A DNA stretch of 11,990 bases from Pseudomonadota bacterium (lineage in GTDB: Bacteria; Pseudomonadota; Alphaproteobacteria; Caulobacterales; Caulobacteraceae). A model generated the notes under the pieces. The model searched no databases, was not told where the DNA came from, and saw only the letters and a program-made list of their open reading frames with translations. This document shows positions 1 through 8,496 of the stretch, piece after piece. How positions within the stretch are numbered: position 1 is the stretch's first letter; the number at the start of each line of letters is the position of its first letter. Made by a program: the position numbers and the translations under genes. Location of the stretch: positions 1 to 11,990 of the forward strand of contig JAEYUE010000304.1 of the NCBI GenBank assembly GCA_023433655.1. The letters run 5' to 3'.

Positions 1-2072
<2,072 letters not shown>

Positions 2073-2077
<5 letters not shown>

Positions 2078-2100
2078 CGGCGGCCACGGGAGACGTCAGG
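2073..2100. terminator. Inverted repeat across convergent gene ends (candidate bidirectional terminator)
   Basis: A perfect 7-base inverted repeat, CCTGACG (2073-2079) and CGTCAGG (2094-2100), encloses a 14-base loop. The left arm contains the gyrB stop TGA and the right arm contains the reverse-strand stop of the facing gene, so the two stop codons pair with each other. There is no T-tract on either side, so termination could be weak or could only protect 3' ends. The placement between convergent genes is what supports the call. Confidence 0.4.
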
Positions 2101-2530
2101 GGCGCCCGGCCTCGATGAAGGCCTTGATCGACGGCCAGTGCGGCGGCACCGCGCGCGCGCCATCGCAGGCGATCTCCTTCAGATAGTGGGGCATGGTGTT
2201 TCGCCGCATCGGCTCCCAAGGCGAGACTTCCTCCGGGAACTGTCCCGCCTCGGTCCCGTCCGGCCCGTACTCGACCACCCCGGCCGTCCGCCACTGGCTG
2301 GCCTCGCAGCGGAATTCATAGGTCTCGACCGAATGGCTCAGGTCTCCGGCCTCGCCCGCGCGCGGCACGGTGGCCACCTTGATCGAGGTGATCCCCTCCA
2401 CCGTGACGATGCTGTCCGCGTCGGCCATGAAGGCGTTGTGCTCGCTGCGCGAGAACGCCTGCCAGGTCTCGGCTGCGGCCGGCCCGCCCAGCGCCAGGGC
2501 GACGACGCCCGCCAATACCGCAAGTCTCAT
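2096..2530 (-). CDS. Small secreted/periplasmic protein of unknown function
   Basis: I do not recognise a specific gene. The predicted product is 144 residues. It begins with a clear Sec signal peptide (residues 1-20, MRLAVLAGVVALALGGPAAA, cleavage before ETW), so it is probably periplasmic. The mature part has two cysteines (C75 in YEFRC and C122 in IACDG) that could form a disulfide. The order of elements (a Trp near the mature N-terminus, a residue run resembling FMADADSI, an EGITSIKVATV strand, then YEFRC and a C-terminal xxIAC) resembles the small surface-adhesin-E-like (Adhesin_E) family, but this is pattern resemblance only. An in-frame ATG lies 27 bases upstream. I chose 2530 because GGGGAGG sits 5 bases before it and the signal peptide starts cleanly there. 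A -35/-10 pair with the window's usual spacing (TTGCCA at 2583-2578, GCATCATG at 2562-2555, minus strand) is possible but weak. Confidence 0.75.
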   Translation of the reverse strand: MRLAVLAGVVALALGGPAAAETWQAFSRSEHNAFMADADSIVTVEGITSIKVATVPRAGEAGDLSHSVETYEFRCEASQWRTAGVVEYGPDGTEAGQFPEEVSPWEPMRRNTMPHYLKEIACDGARAVPPHWPSIKAFIEAGRP

Positions 2531-2615
2531 TGCGACCTCCCCGATCCCCTTCGCCATGATGCGCCACGCACGGCGGTTGGCAAGAGGGCGGATGGGCGGG
2601 GATCAGATGAGGGAG

Positions 2616-2692
2616 TGGCGCACCCGACACGATTCGAACGTGTGACCTTTGCCTTCGGAGGGCAACGCTCTATCCAGCTGAGCTACGGGTGC
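2616..2692 (-). tRNA. tRNA-Arg, anticodon CCG
   Basis: The reverse strand folds into a complete 77-base cloverleaf. The acceptor stem is GCACCCG (2692-2686) with CGGGTGC (2626-2620). The discriminator is G and the CCA end is encoded (2618-2616). The D arm is GCTC-AGCTGGATA-GAGC. The anticodon stem TTGCC/GGCAA carries loop CTCCGAA, which places CCG at positions 34-36 (2658-2656). The T arm is ACACG-TTCGAAT-CGTGT. Anticodon CCG reads the arginine codon CGG, which is frequent in a genome this GC-rich. A20 in the D loop (GGATA), an arginine identity element, is present. No integrase gene or repeated tRNA end is seen beside it, so there is no sign of its use as an attachment site. Confidence 0.97.
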
Positions 2693-2718
2693 GTCTGCGG
2701 CCGGGGCCGGGAGGAAGG

Positions 2719-2747
2719 CCTCTACAGCAGGAGCGCGCCGCCCTCAA
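2719..2747 (-). promoter_or_regulatory. Candidate promoter of tRNA-Arg
   Basis: On the minus strand TTGAGG (2747-2742) is followed, at the same spacing as the other promoters proposed here, by TGTAGAGG (2726-2719), which contains the -10-like TGTAGA. Transcription would begin about 20 bases before the tRNA 5' end at 2692. The -35 is fair and the -10 is partial. Confidence 0.35.
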
Positions 2748-2765
2748 TCCCGAATGCGCAGGCGC

Positions 2766-2794
2766 TTGGCGAGCGGCGCGGCTGCGCCTAGCGT
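2766..2794 (+). promoter_or_regulatory. Candidate housekeeping promoter of the DUF885-like gene
   Basis: TTGGCG (2766-2771) matches TTGACG at five of six bases. The CTAG core (2788-2791) follows exactly 20 bases after the G of TTG, the geometry expected for TTGACGS-N14-GCTANAWC promoters. The rest of the -10 (CCTAGCGT) fits poorly. The predicted start near 2800 leaves a leader of about 20 bases carrying the Shine-Dalgarno sequence GGGAG. Confidence 0.4.
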
Positions 2795-2821
2795 GCGGCC
2801 GCTCACCGACGGGAGATACCG

Positions 2822-4108
2822 ATGCGCGCCTTCCTGATCAGCCTGCTGTGCCTGCTGGGCGCCTGCGCCACCGCCCCGGCGGCGGGGCCGGACCCGTCCG
2901 GCGACAGCCTCGACGCCATCGCACGGGACTATGTGGCCCTGATCCTCGAGATCGGCGAGCATGAGGAAGGCTATGTCGACGCCTATTACGGCCCGGCCGA
3001 ATGGGCCGCGGCGGCCGAGGCGAACCCGCGCAGCGTGCCCCAGCTGATCCAGGGCGCCGCCTCGCTGACCGACCGGCTCGAGGCGGTGTCGACCGCCGGC
3101 GCCGATCCGGCGGTCGTCCAGCGGAAGAAGTACCTGCTGGCCCACGTCTCGGCGGCGGCGGCGCGGCTGCGCATGATCTCGGGCGAGAAGATGGGCTTCG
3201 CCGACGAGGCCGAGGCGCTGTTCGGCATCCGCCCCGAGCTGGCCCCCCTGTCCTCCTACGACCCGGTGCTGGCCGAGATCGACGCCCTGCTCCCCGGCCC
3301 GGGCCCGCTCGCCGACCGGGTGACCGAGTTCAAGTCGCACTATGTCATTCCGAAGGACCGGCTGCAGGCGGTGATGGACGCCGCCATCGCCGAGTGCCGC
3401 CGCCGCACCGCCCGGCACATCGACCTGCCCGCCAACGAGAATTTCACCCTCGCCTTCGTCGGCGACAAGCCGTGGTCCGGGTACAACTACTACCAGGGCA
3501 ATTCGCAGTCGAAGATCGAGATCAACGCCGACTTCCCGATCTACACCGAGCGGGCCATCGATCTGGGTTGCCATGAGGGCTATCCGGGCCACAACGTCTA
3601 CAACGCCCTGCTGGAACAGACCTTCGTGCGCGAGCGCGGCTGGGTGGAGATGAGCGTCTATCCGCTGTTCTCACCGATGAGCTTCGTGGCCGAGGGCAGC
3701 GCCAACTACGGCATCGACCTGGCCTTCCCCGGCGACGAGGGCCTGGCCTTCGAGCGCGAGGTGCTGTTCCCGCTGGCCGGTCTCGACCCGGCCACGGCGG
3801 AGAAGAAGGCCGAGCTGCAGGCCCTGACCCGCCGGCTGGCGCGGGCCGAATACACCATCGCCGATGCGTATCTGGCCGGCCGCATCGATCGCGACACCGC
3901 CATCGAACAGCTGATGAAATACAGCCTCGCCGACCGCGCCAAGGCGACCCAGCGGCTGCGCTTCATCGACACCTACCGCAGCTACATCATCAACTACGGC
4001 CTCGGCCGGGACGTGGTGCAGGCGTGGGTGGAGGGCCAGGGCGGCGACCGCTGGGACGCCATGGAGACCCTGCTGTCGAGTCAGATCCTGCCGGTCGACA
4101 TCGACTGA
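2822..4108 (+). CDS. Lipoprotein, DUF885-like putative metallopeptidase
   Basis: The 428-residue product starts with a lipoprotein signal: a hydrophobic stretch ends in LLGAC with the lipid-acceptor Cys at 15. Ala at +2 suggests outer-membrane sorting. The body resembles DUF885 (PF05960) proteins, a family regarded as zinc-dependent peptidase-like. The motif HEGYPGH lies at residues 251-257 (3572-3592) and is followed about 35 residues later by AEGSANYG (Glu291), which could supply a third metal ligand or structural contact as in gluzincins. The spacing HExxxxH is not the plain HEXXH, so catalysis is inferred and not shown. At about 430 residues it is shorter than many DUF885 members (around 600). 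The start at 2822 is supported by GGGAG at 2811-2815 and by the lipobox position. It stands alone with its own candidate promoter and ends 3 bases before the facing dehydrogenase gene. The substrate is unknown. Confidence 0.8.
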   Translation: MRAFLISLLCLLGACATAPAAGPDPSGDSLDAIARDYVALILEIGEHEEGYVDAYYGPAEWAAAAEANPRSVPQLIQGAASLTDRLEAVSTAGADPAVVQRKKYLLAHVSAAAARLRMISGEKMGFADEAEALFGIRPELAPLSSYDPVLAEIDALLPGPGPLADRVTEFKSHYVIPKDRLQAVMDAAIAECRRRTARHIDLPANENFTLAFVGDKPWSGYNYYQGNSQSKIEINADFPIYTERAIDLGCHEGYPGHNVYNALLEQTFVRERGWVEMSVYPLFSPMSFVAEGSANYGIDLAFPGDEGLAFEREVLFPLAGLDPATAEKKAELQALTRRLARAEYTIADAYLAGRIDRDTAIEQLMKYSLADRAKATQRLRFIDTYRSYIINYGLGRDVVQAWVEGQGGDRWDAMETLLSSQILPVDID

Positions 4109-4111
4109 GGC

Positions 4112-4894
4112 TCACTGCGCCAGCATGCCGCCGTCGATCTTGAACTCGGCGCCGGTGACGAACTTGCTCTCGTCCGAGGCGAGATAGAGGACGCAGTAGG
4201 CCACGTCGTCCGGTTCGCCGATGCGCTTCAGCGGGATGCCGCGGGCCAGTTTCTCGTGGGCGAGGGCCTCGTCGCCGCCGGCCATGGCCACGAAGGGGTC
4301 GAGGATCGGGGTGCGGATGAACACCGGGTGCACTGAGTTGCAGCGTACATTCCAGCCGGCCCTGGCGGCCTCCAGGGCGATGGTCTTGGTGTACATCCAC
4401 ACCGCCGCCTTGGTGGCGTTGTAGGCCCCCATGCCCGGCGCGGCGGCCAGGCCCGCCACCGAGCTGATGTTGACGATCGAGCCGGCGCCCGAGGCGCGCA
4501 GATGCGGCAGGGCGTGCTTGCAGCCCAGCATGACGCTCTCGAGATTGACCGCCTGCACCCGCCGCCAGTTCTCCAGCGTGTCCTGTTCGGCCCAGACCAG
4601 CGAACCGCCGACGCCGGCGTTGTTGACGAGGATCGACAGCCCGCCCATGGCCGCGGCCGCCTGTTCGACCACCGACGTCCACTGCGCCTCGTCGGTGACG
4701 TCGTGGGCGAAGGCGAAGGCGCCGCCGGGATGGTCGGCGTTGATCCCCTCGGCCAGCGCCCGGACGCCGTCGAGGTCGAGGTCGGTCAGGGCGACTTTCG
4801 CGCCCTCGCGGGCCAGCATCCGCGCCATGGCCCGGCCCAGGCCGCCGGCGGCGCCGGTGATCAGCGCCGCCTTGCCGGCGACCCGGCCGCTCAC
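4112..4894 (-). CDS. Classical short-chain dehydrogenase/reductase
   Basis: This is a 260-residue cytoplasmic NAD(P)(H)-dependent oxidoreductase of the classical SDR family. The Rossmann motif TGAAGGLG is at residues 13-20. An Asp at 38, at the end of the second strand, favours NAD(H) over NADP(H). DV at 65-66 and NNAG at 91-94 follow. The catalytic set is Asn117, Ser145, Tyr158 and Lys162 (YNATK), and the C-terminus ends in the usual VTGAEFKIDGG. The substrate cannot be read from sequence. The general look is that of alcohol, sugar or steroid-type dehydrogenases. The GTG start at 4894 is chosen because it gives the standard SDR beginning (SGRVAGKAALITG) and because GTGA overlaps the stop of the upstream dehydratase gene by 4 bases, which suggests translational coupling. 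It is the second gene of that operon. Upstream in-frame sequence is arginine-rich and lies antisense to nothing useful. Confidence 0.93.
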   Translation of the reverse strand: MSGRVAGKAALITGAAGGLGRAMARMLAREGAKVALTDLDLDGVRALAEGINADHPGGAFAFAHDVTDEAQWTSVVEQAAAAMGGLSILVNNAGVGGSLVWAEQDTLENWRRVQAVNLESVMLGCKHALPHLRASGAGSIVNISSVAGLAAAPGMGAYNATKAAVWMYTKTIALEAARAGWNVRCNSVHPVFIRTPILDPFVAMAGGDEALAHEKLARGIPLKRIGEPDDVAYCVLYLASDESKFVTGAEFKIDGGMLAQ

Positions 4895-5190
4895 TTCGCC
4901 CCCATGGCGGCGGCGGCCCCGTCGATGAAGCGGGCCATGTCCAGGTCGCGCCGGGTCACGCCGCCGGCGTCGTGGGTGGTCAGCACCACCTCGACCCGAT
5001 TGTAGACGTTGAACCATTCCGGATGGTGATCGACCTTGTCGGCCAGCAGGGCGACGCGGGTCATGAAGCCGAAGGCGGTGTTGAAGTCGGCGAAGACCAG
5101 CCTGCGCTCGATGGCGGGCCGGTCGCCCTCGTGAGCCCGCCAGGAGGGCAGGGACTTCAGCACCTCGTCGACGTCCAGGCGTTCGCTCAT
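4891..5190 (-). CDS. phhB: Pterin-4a-carbinolamine dehydratase
   Basis: The enzyme (EC 4.2.1.96) dehydrates 4a-hydroxytetrahydropterin, formed by aromatic amino acid hydroxylases, to quinonoid dihydropterin in the cytoplasm. The 99-residue product has the family motif almost intact: DKVDHHPEWFNVYNRV at residues 51-66, with the catalytic His pair H55/H56 and P57, then THD at 72-74, GVT and Asp82. The usual family length is about 95-110 residues. Two in-frame ATGs lie at 5199 and 5190. I chose 5190 because GAGGG sits 9 bases before it, whereas the same GAGGG abuts the upper ATG directly. It is the first gene of a two-gene operon with the dehydrogenase. No phenylalanine hydroxylase gene is in the window, so its pterin partner enzyme must be elsewhere, or the protein has another role. 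PhhB/DCoH-type proteins are known to have second, regulatory functions in some organisms. Confidence 0.94.
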   Translation of the reverse strand: MSERLDVDEVLKSLPSWRAHEGDRPAIERRLVFADFNTAFGFMTRVALLADKVDHHPEWFNVYNRVEVVLTTHDAGGVTRRDLDMARFIDGAAAAMGAK

Positions 5191-5223
5191 CTCGCGCATC
5201 CCTCGTTCCCGCGTATCCCGGGA

Positions 5224-5252
5224 GCCGTATCGCGCCGGCGGCGGGGCCACAA
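5224..5252 (-). promoter_or_regulatory. Candidate promoter of the phhB-dehydrogenase operon
   Basis: On the minus strand TTGTGG (5252-5247) is followed by GATACGGC (5231-5224), a four-of-seven match to GCTANAWC at the spacing seen elsewhere in the window. A start near 5217 would leave a leader of about 28 bases containing the GAGGG ribosome site. The hexamer CGTATC occurs twice here on the plus strand (5212-5217 and 5226-5231), and the second copy overlaps the -10. Confidence 0.33.
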
Positions 5253-5270
5253 GACGCCGGTTCGCGAACA

Positions 5271-5319
5271 GGAACGCAGTCGCAAGCTTGAGCGTTAACG
5301 GGCGTCGCCCTTCGAACGC
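5271..5319 (+). promoter_or_regulatory. Divergent upstream region of the Crp/Fnr gene: weak promoter plus stem-loop
   Basis: GGAACGC (5271-5277) and GCGTTAAC (5292-5299) form a weak -35/-10 pair with a 14-base gap. Immediately downstream, GCGTT (5292-5296) can pair with AACGC (5315-5319) around an inner GGGC-GTC-GCCC hairpin (5300-5310). The outer right arm reaches the first base of the CGGAG ribosome site. The palindrome GTTCGCGAAC (5260-5269) lies just upstream. The stem could be a leader structure or an operator dyad. Nothing decides between these. Confidence 0.25.
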
Positions 5320-5331
5320 GGAGTCTTCGAG

Positions 5332-6039
5332 ATGGACAACCTGTGGCTCGCCGCGCTCGACCCCGCCGATCGAAAGCGGATCGAGCCGCACCTGCACGAG
5401 CGGCCCTTCCGCCAGGGGCAGCTGCTGTACGACGCCGGCGAGGCCGTCGAGGAGGTCTGGTTTCCGATGAGCGGCGTGGTTTCGCTGATGACCCTCGTCG
5501 ATCACGACCGGATGATCGAGACAGCCGCCATCGGACGCGAGGGCCTGGTCGGCGTCACCTGCGGTCCGATGAACGCCCGCGCCGCCAGCCGCGCCATCGC
5601 CCAGGTCGAGGGCGTCTCGGCCTGTTGCCCGGCCGAGGTCTTCGCCGAGGCGCTCAGCCGGAGCGAGGGCATGCGGATCGCCCTGTCGAAATTCACCGAG
5701 AGCCTGTTCGCCCAGGTGCAGCAGGCCGCGGCCTGCAACGCCCAGCACCGGCTGGACGAGCGGCTGGCGCGCTGGCTGCTGACGATCCACGACCGGGCCG
5801 ACGCCGACCGCTTCGCCCTGACCCAGTCCGACATCGCCGGCATGCTGGGCGTGCGCCGGGCGACCGTGTCCGAGGTCGGATCCGGGCTCGAGGAGAAAGG
5901 GCTGATCCGGCGGGGCCGGGGCTGGGTCGAGGTGCTGGACCGCGCGGCGCTGGAGGAGGCCTCGTGCGGCTGCTACGCCCTGATGCGCGGGGTGATGAAG
6001 GACCTCGGCGTGCCGCGGCCGAACGGCGGGACCCACTGA
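5332..6039 (+). CDS. Crp/Fnr-family transcriptional regulator
   Basis: The product is a 235-residue cytoplasmic DNA-binding protein. Residues about 10-110 form a cyclic-nucleotide-binding-type beta roll (LLYDAGEAVEEVWFPMSGVVSL). The long dimerisation helix spans roughly 115-150. A Crp-type winged helix-turn-helix follows (about 164-195, TQSDIAGMLGVRRATVSEV, wing GLIRRGRGWVEV). The usual cAMP-pocket signature with GE and RxA is not evident: the corresponding stretch reads IGREGLVGVTCGPMNARAASRA. There is no FNR-type N-terminal cysteine cluster, although Cys residues occur at 77, 98, 99, 135, 212 and 214. The effector is therefore unknown. The family is multi-copy in Caulobacterales. The start at 5332 follows CGGAG by 8 bases. 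It diverges from phhB (142 bases between starts) and precedes ubiE by 68 bases on the same strand. It could control either neighbour or itself, but no Crp/Fnr consensus site (TTGAT-N4-ATCAA) is visible. Confidence 0.93.
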   Translation: MDNLWLAALDPADRKRIEPHLHERPFRQGQLLYDAGEAVEEVWFPMSGVVSLMTLVDHDRMIETAAIGREGLVGVTCGPMNARAASRAIAQVEGVSACCPAEVFAEALSRSEGMRIALSKFTESLFAQVQQAAACNAQHRLDERLARWLLTIHDRADADRFALTQSDIAGMLGVRRATVSEVGSGLEEKGLIRRGRGWVEVLDRAALEEASCGCYALMRGVMKDLGVPRPNGGTH

Positions 6040-6072
6040 GGGTCGACCCCGGAGCTGCGGCCATGCGGATGG

Positions 6073-6101
6073 ATGACGCCGCGCCGGGGACGCGCTAGAC
6101 C
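6073..6101 (+). promoter_or_regulatory. Candidate promoter of ubiE (predicted leaderless transcript)
   Basis: ATGACGC (6073-6079) matches TTGACGS at six of seven bases. GCTAGACC (6094-6101) matches GCTANAWC at six of the seven informative bases, with a 14-base gap. This is the best promoter in the window. The -10 ends 6 bases before the ubiE ATG at 6108, so transcription should start at or next to the A of the ATG. No Shine-Dalgarno sequence is present, which agrees with a leaderless mRNA, a class known to be common in Caulobacter. Confidence 0.6.
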
Positions 6102-6107
6102 GCCGAC

Positions 6108-6890
6108 ATGACCGACCCGGCTTCCGACGCCCCCTCCGGCAAGACCTCGTCCTTCGGCTTTCGCGACGTCGACGCGCGGGAGAAGGTGCGGCTGGTGCGG
6201 GGCGTGTTCGACAGCGTGGCGTCGAACTACGATCTGATGAACGACCTGATGAGCGCGGGCGTCCACCGGCTGTGGAAGGACGCGGCCGCCGCGAAGCTGA
6301 ATCCGCGGCCGGGCGAGACCATCCTCGACGTGGCCGGCGGCACCGGCGATATGGCCCGGCGCTATGCGAAGATGGCGCGCGCGGCGCAGCAGCGCCGGGG
6401 CGGGGCGGACGCCTCGGTGATCGTGCTGGACTACAACGCCGAGATGATCATGGCCGGGGTCGGCAAGGGCGGCGAGCCTGAGATGAGCTGGAGCGTCGGC
6501 GACGCCATGGCCCTGCCGCTGCCCGACGCCTCGGTCGACGCCTATTCGATCAGCTTCGGCATCCGCAACGTGGCCGACGTTCCCCAGGCGCTGCGCGAGG
6601 CGCGGCGGGTGCTGAAGCCCGGCGGCCGCTTCCTGTGCCTGGAGTTCTCGCGCCCGATCGCCGGCCCGATCCGCAAGGCCTACGACGCCTGGTCCTTCCA
6701 CGCCATTCCGCGCATCGGCGAATGGGTGGCGAAGGACCGCGACAGCTACCAGTACCTGGTCGAGAGCATCCGCCGCTTCCCCGACCAGTCGACCTTCAAG
6801 GCGATGATTGAGGCCGCCGGCTTCAGCCGGGTGACGGTGACCAACCTGTCCGGCGGCGTCGCCGCGATCCACCACGGATGGGCGATCTGA
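6108..6890 (+). CDS. ubiE: Ubiquinone/menaquinone C-methyltransferase UbiE
   Basis: UbiE (COQ5 family) transfers a methyl group from S-adenosylmethionine to the ring carbon of demethoxyubiquinol (2-polyprenyl-6-methoxy-1,4-benzoquinol) in ubiquinone synthesis, and to demethylmenaquinol where menaquinone is made. The 260-residue product compares with 251 in E. coli. It shows the family signature YDLMNDLMSAGVHRLWKD at residues 41-58 and SAM motif I DVAGGTGD at 74-81. The GDAMALPLPDASVDAYSISFGIRNV block is at 131-155, and the second UbiE signature RVLKPGGRFLCLEFS is at 167-181. A basic, disordered-looking insert (QQRRGGADAS, about 95-103) separates motif I from motif II. The start at 6108 has no ribosome site but sits exactly where a leaderless transcript would begin. 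Its last 13 bases overlap ubiB, so the two genes are one transcription unit. Confidence 0.97.
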   Translation: MTDPASDAPSGKTSSFGFRDVDAREKVRLVRGVFDSVASNYDLMNDLMSAGVHRLWKDAAAAKLNPRPGETILDVAGGTGDMARRYAKMARAAQQRRGGADASVIVLDYNAEMIMAGVGKGGEPEMSWSVGDAMALPLPDASVDAYSISFGIRNVADVPQALREARRVLKPGGRFLCLEFSRPIAGPIRKAYDAWSFHAIPRIGEWVAKDRDSYQYLVESIRRFPDQSTFKAMIEAAGFSRVTVTNLSGGVAAIHHGWAI

Positions 6891-8476
6891 CCCGCCGCAT
6901 CGACCCCGCCACCCCGCCGCCGCCGCCGGCCACCGTGCCGGTGCGTCATCCGGTCGAGGCCTTCGTGCGCCTGCTCGGCTGGGGCTGGGTGCTGGTCCGC
7001 CACGACGCCCTGCTGCCGCGCGAGATCACGCCCCTGCTGCCAGTCTGGGTGCGCTGGGTCGCCCATCTGCTGCACGCCTTCGCCGGGCGCGAGGGGCGCG
7101 CCGGACGGCCCGGCCAGCGGCTGGGCAAGGCCTTCGAGCATCTGGGGCCGGTGGCCATCAAGCTGGGCCAGGTGCTGGCCACCCGGGCCGACATCTTCGG
7201 GGTCGAATTCGCCCGCGACCTCGGCCGGCTCAAGGACGCCCTGGCGCCCTTCCCGGTCGAGGAAGCCCGTCGCGAGGTCGAGCGCTCGCTGGGGCGGCCC
7301 GTGGAGGCGTTGTTCACCGACTTCGGCGCCCCGGTCGCGGCCGCCTCCCTCGCCCAGGCCCATCCGGCCATGCTCGCCGACGGCCGGCGGGTGGCGGTCA
7401 AGGTGCTGCGGCCCGGCGTCGAGCGCCGCGTCGCCCAGGGCCTGGACTCGATGCGGCTGGCCGCCCGGCTGGCGGTGCGCTTCGTTCCCCCCGCGCGGCG
7501 GCTGGAGCCTTCGGCCTTCGTCGAGACCATCGCCCGCGCCCTGACCCTCGAACTGGACATGCGGCTTGAGGCCGCCGCCGCCTCCGAACTCAGGGACATC
7601 ATGGTCCGGGCCCGCGACGCGGGCGGCTGCCACATGACCGCCCCCGCGGTGATCTGGGACGGGGTCGGCAAGCGGGTGCTGACTCTGGAATGGGCCCCGG
7701 GCCTGCCGATGACCGACCCGGCGGCGGTCGACCAGCCGGGGCTGGACCGCAACGCCCTGGCCGACCACGTGGTCCAGGCCTTCCTCACCCAGGCCCTCGA
7801 CTACGGGACCTTCCACGCCGACCTGCACGAGGGCAACCTGTTCTGCCACGCCCCGGCCGAGCTGACCGCGATCGACTTCGGCATCGTCGGCCGGCTGGGG
7901 CCAGCCGAGCGGCGCTACCTCGCCGAGATCCTGTGGGGCTTCCTGAGCCGCGACTACGACCGCATCGCGCGAGTGCATTTCGAGGCCGGCTACGTGCCGC
8001 CCGAACACTCCGTCGAGGCCTTCGCCCAGGCCCTGCGCGCGGTCGGCGAGCCGGTCATCGGCAAGCAGGCCTCGCAGGTGTCGATGGGCCGCCTGCTGGG
8101 CCAGCTGTTCGAGATCACCGCCCTGTTCGACATGCATCTGCGGCCCGAACTGATCCTGCTGCAGAAGACCATGGTGTCGGTCGAGGGGGTGGCCCGGCGG
8201 CTGAACCCGGACCACGATCTGTGGGCCGCCTCCCAGCCGGTGGTCGAGCGCTGGATCCGCCGCGAACTGGGGCCCCAGGCCCAGGTCCGTGACGCCCTCG
8301 AGGAGCTGCGCGCCACGCTGAAGGCCCTGTCGCGTCTCGTCCAGAACCCGCCCGAGCCGCGCACCGTCGTGGTCCGCGAGGTGCGCACGCCGGCGTGGAT
8401 GGCGGTCGGCCTCGTCCTCGCCGCCGCGGCCGCCGGGGCCGCCCTTGTTCTGTCGCTTTGGCCCGCCATCGTCTGA
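6878..8476 (+). CDS. ubiB: UbiB, ABC1/ADCK/COQ8-family ubiquinone biosynthesis protein
   Basis: UbiB is a membrane-associated atypical kinase/ATPase that supports ubiquinone synthesis, probably by helping lipid intermediates reach the Ubi enzymes; it is not itself a hydroxylase. The 532-residue product contains the family hallmarks in order: KLGQ at 95-98 within the KxGQ extension, the Ala-rich nucleotide loop AAASLAQAH (about 154-162, replacing a glycine loop), VAVK with Lys175, the catalytic HADLHEGN at 313-320, and DFG at 333-335. The usual HADxHPGN proline is Glu here (318). A single C-terminal membrane segment lies near residues 507-530 (WMAVGLVLAAAAAGAALVL). The first 30 residues are Pro-rich and probably flexible. 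Translation likely couples to ubiE through the 13-base overlap. Many alphaproteobacteria also have mutM/fpg or coaBC nearby, but neither is present here. Confidence 0.96.
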   Translation: MGDLTRRIDPATPPPPPATVPVRHPVEAFVRLLGWGWVLVRHDALLPREITPLLPVWVRWVAHLLHAFAGREGRAGRPGQRLGKAFEHLGPVAIKLGQVLATRADIFGVEFARDLGRLKDALAPFPVEEARREVERSLGRPVEALFTDFGAPVAAASLAQAHPAMLADGRRVAVKVLRPGVERRVAQGLDSMRLAARLAVRFVPPARRLEPSAFVETIARALTLELDMRLEAAAASELRDIMVRARDAGGCHMTAPAVIWDGVGKRVLTLEWAPGLPMTDPAAVDQPGLDRNALADHVVQAFLTQALDYGTFHADLHEGNLFCHAPAELTAIDFGIVGRLGPAERRYLAEILWGFLSRDYDRIARVHFEAGYVPPEHSVEAFAQALRAVGEPVIGKQASQVSMGRLLGQLFEITALFDMHLRPELILLQKTMVSVEGVARRLNPDHDLWAASQPVVERWIRRELGPQAQVRDALEELRATLKALSRLVQNPPEPRTVVVREVRTPAWMAVGLVLAAAAAGAALVLSLWPAIV

Positions 8477-8496
8477 CGCCCTGCTGGAGACGTCCC

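Noticed and set aside
2560..2791. Small open frames over the tRNA region
   Set aside because: They are translations of tRNA-Arg and its flanks, a common annotation artefact.
4100..4138. Terminator between the DUF885-like and dehydrogenase genes
   Set aside because: The only arms found (ATCGAC and GTCGAT) are 6 bases with a 27-base loop, unlike the strong repeats at the other two convergent junctions.
5260..5269. Palindrome GTTCGCGAAC as a specific operator
   Set aside because: Ten-base palindromes are expected by chance several times in 12 kb, and it matches no operator I can name. It is noted only as part of the intergenic region.
5191..6036. N-terminal extension of the phhB frame through the region antisense to the Crp/Fnr gene
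   Set aside because: The extension is antisense to a well-supported regulator and has no family sequence. The 99-residue start at 5190 with GAGGG matches normal dehydratase length.
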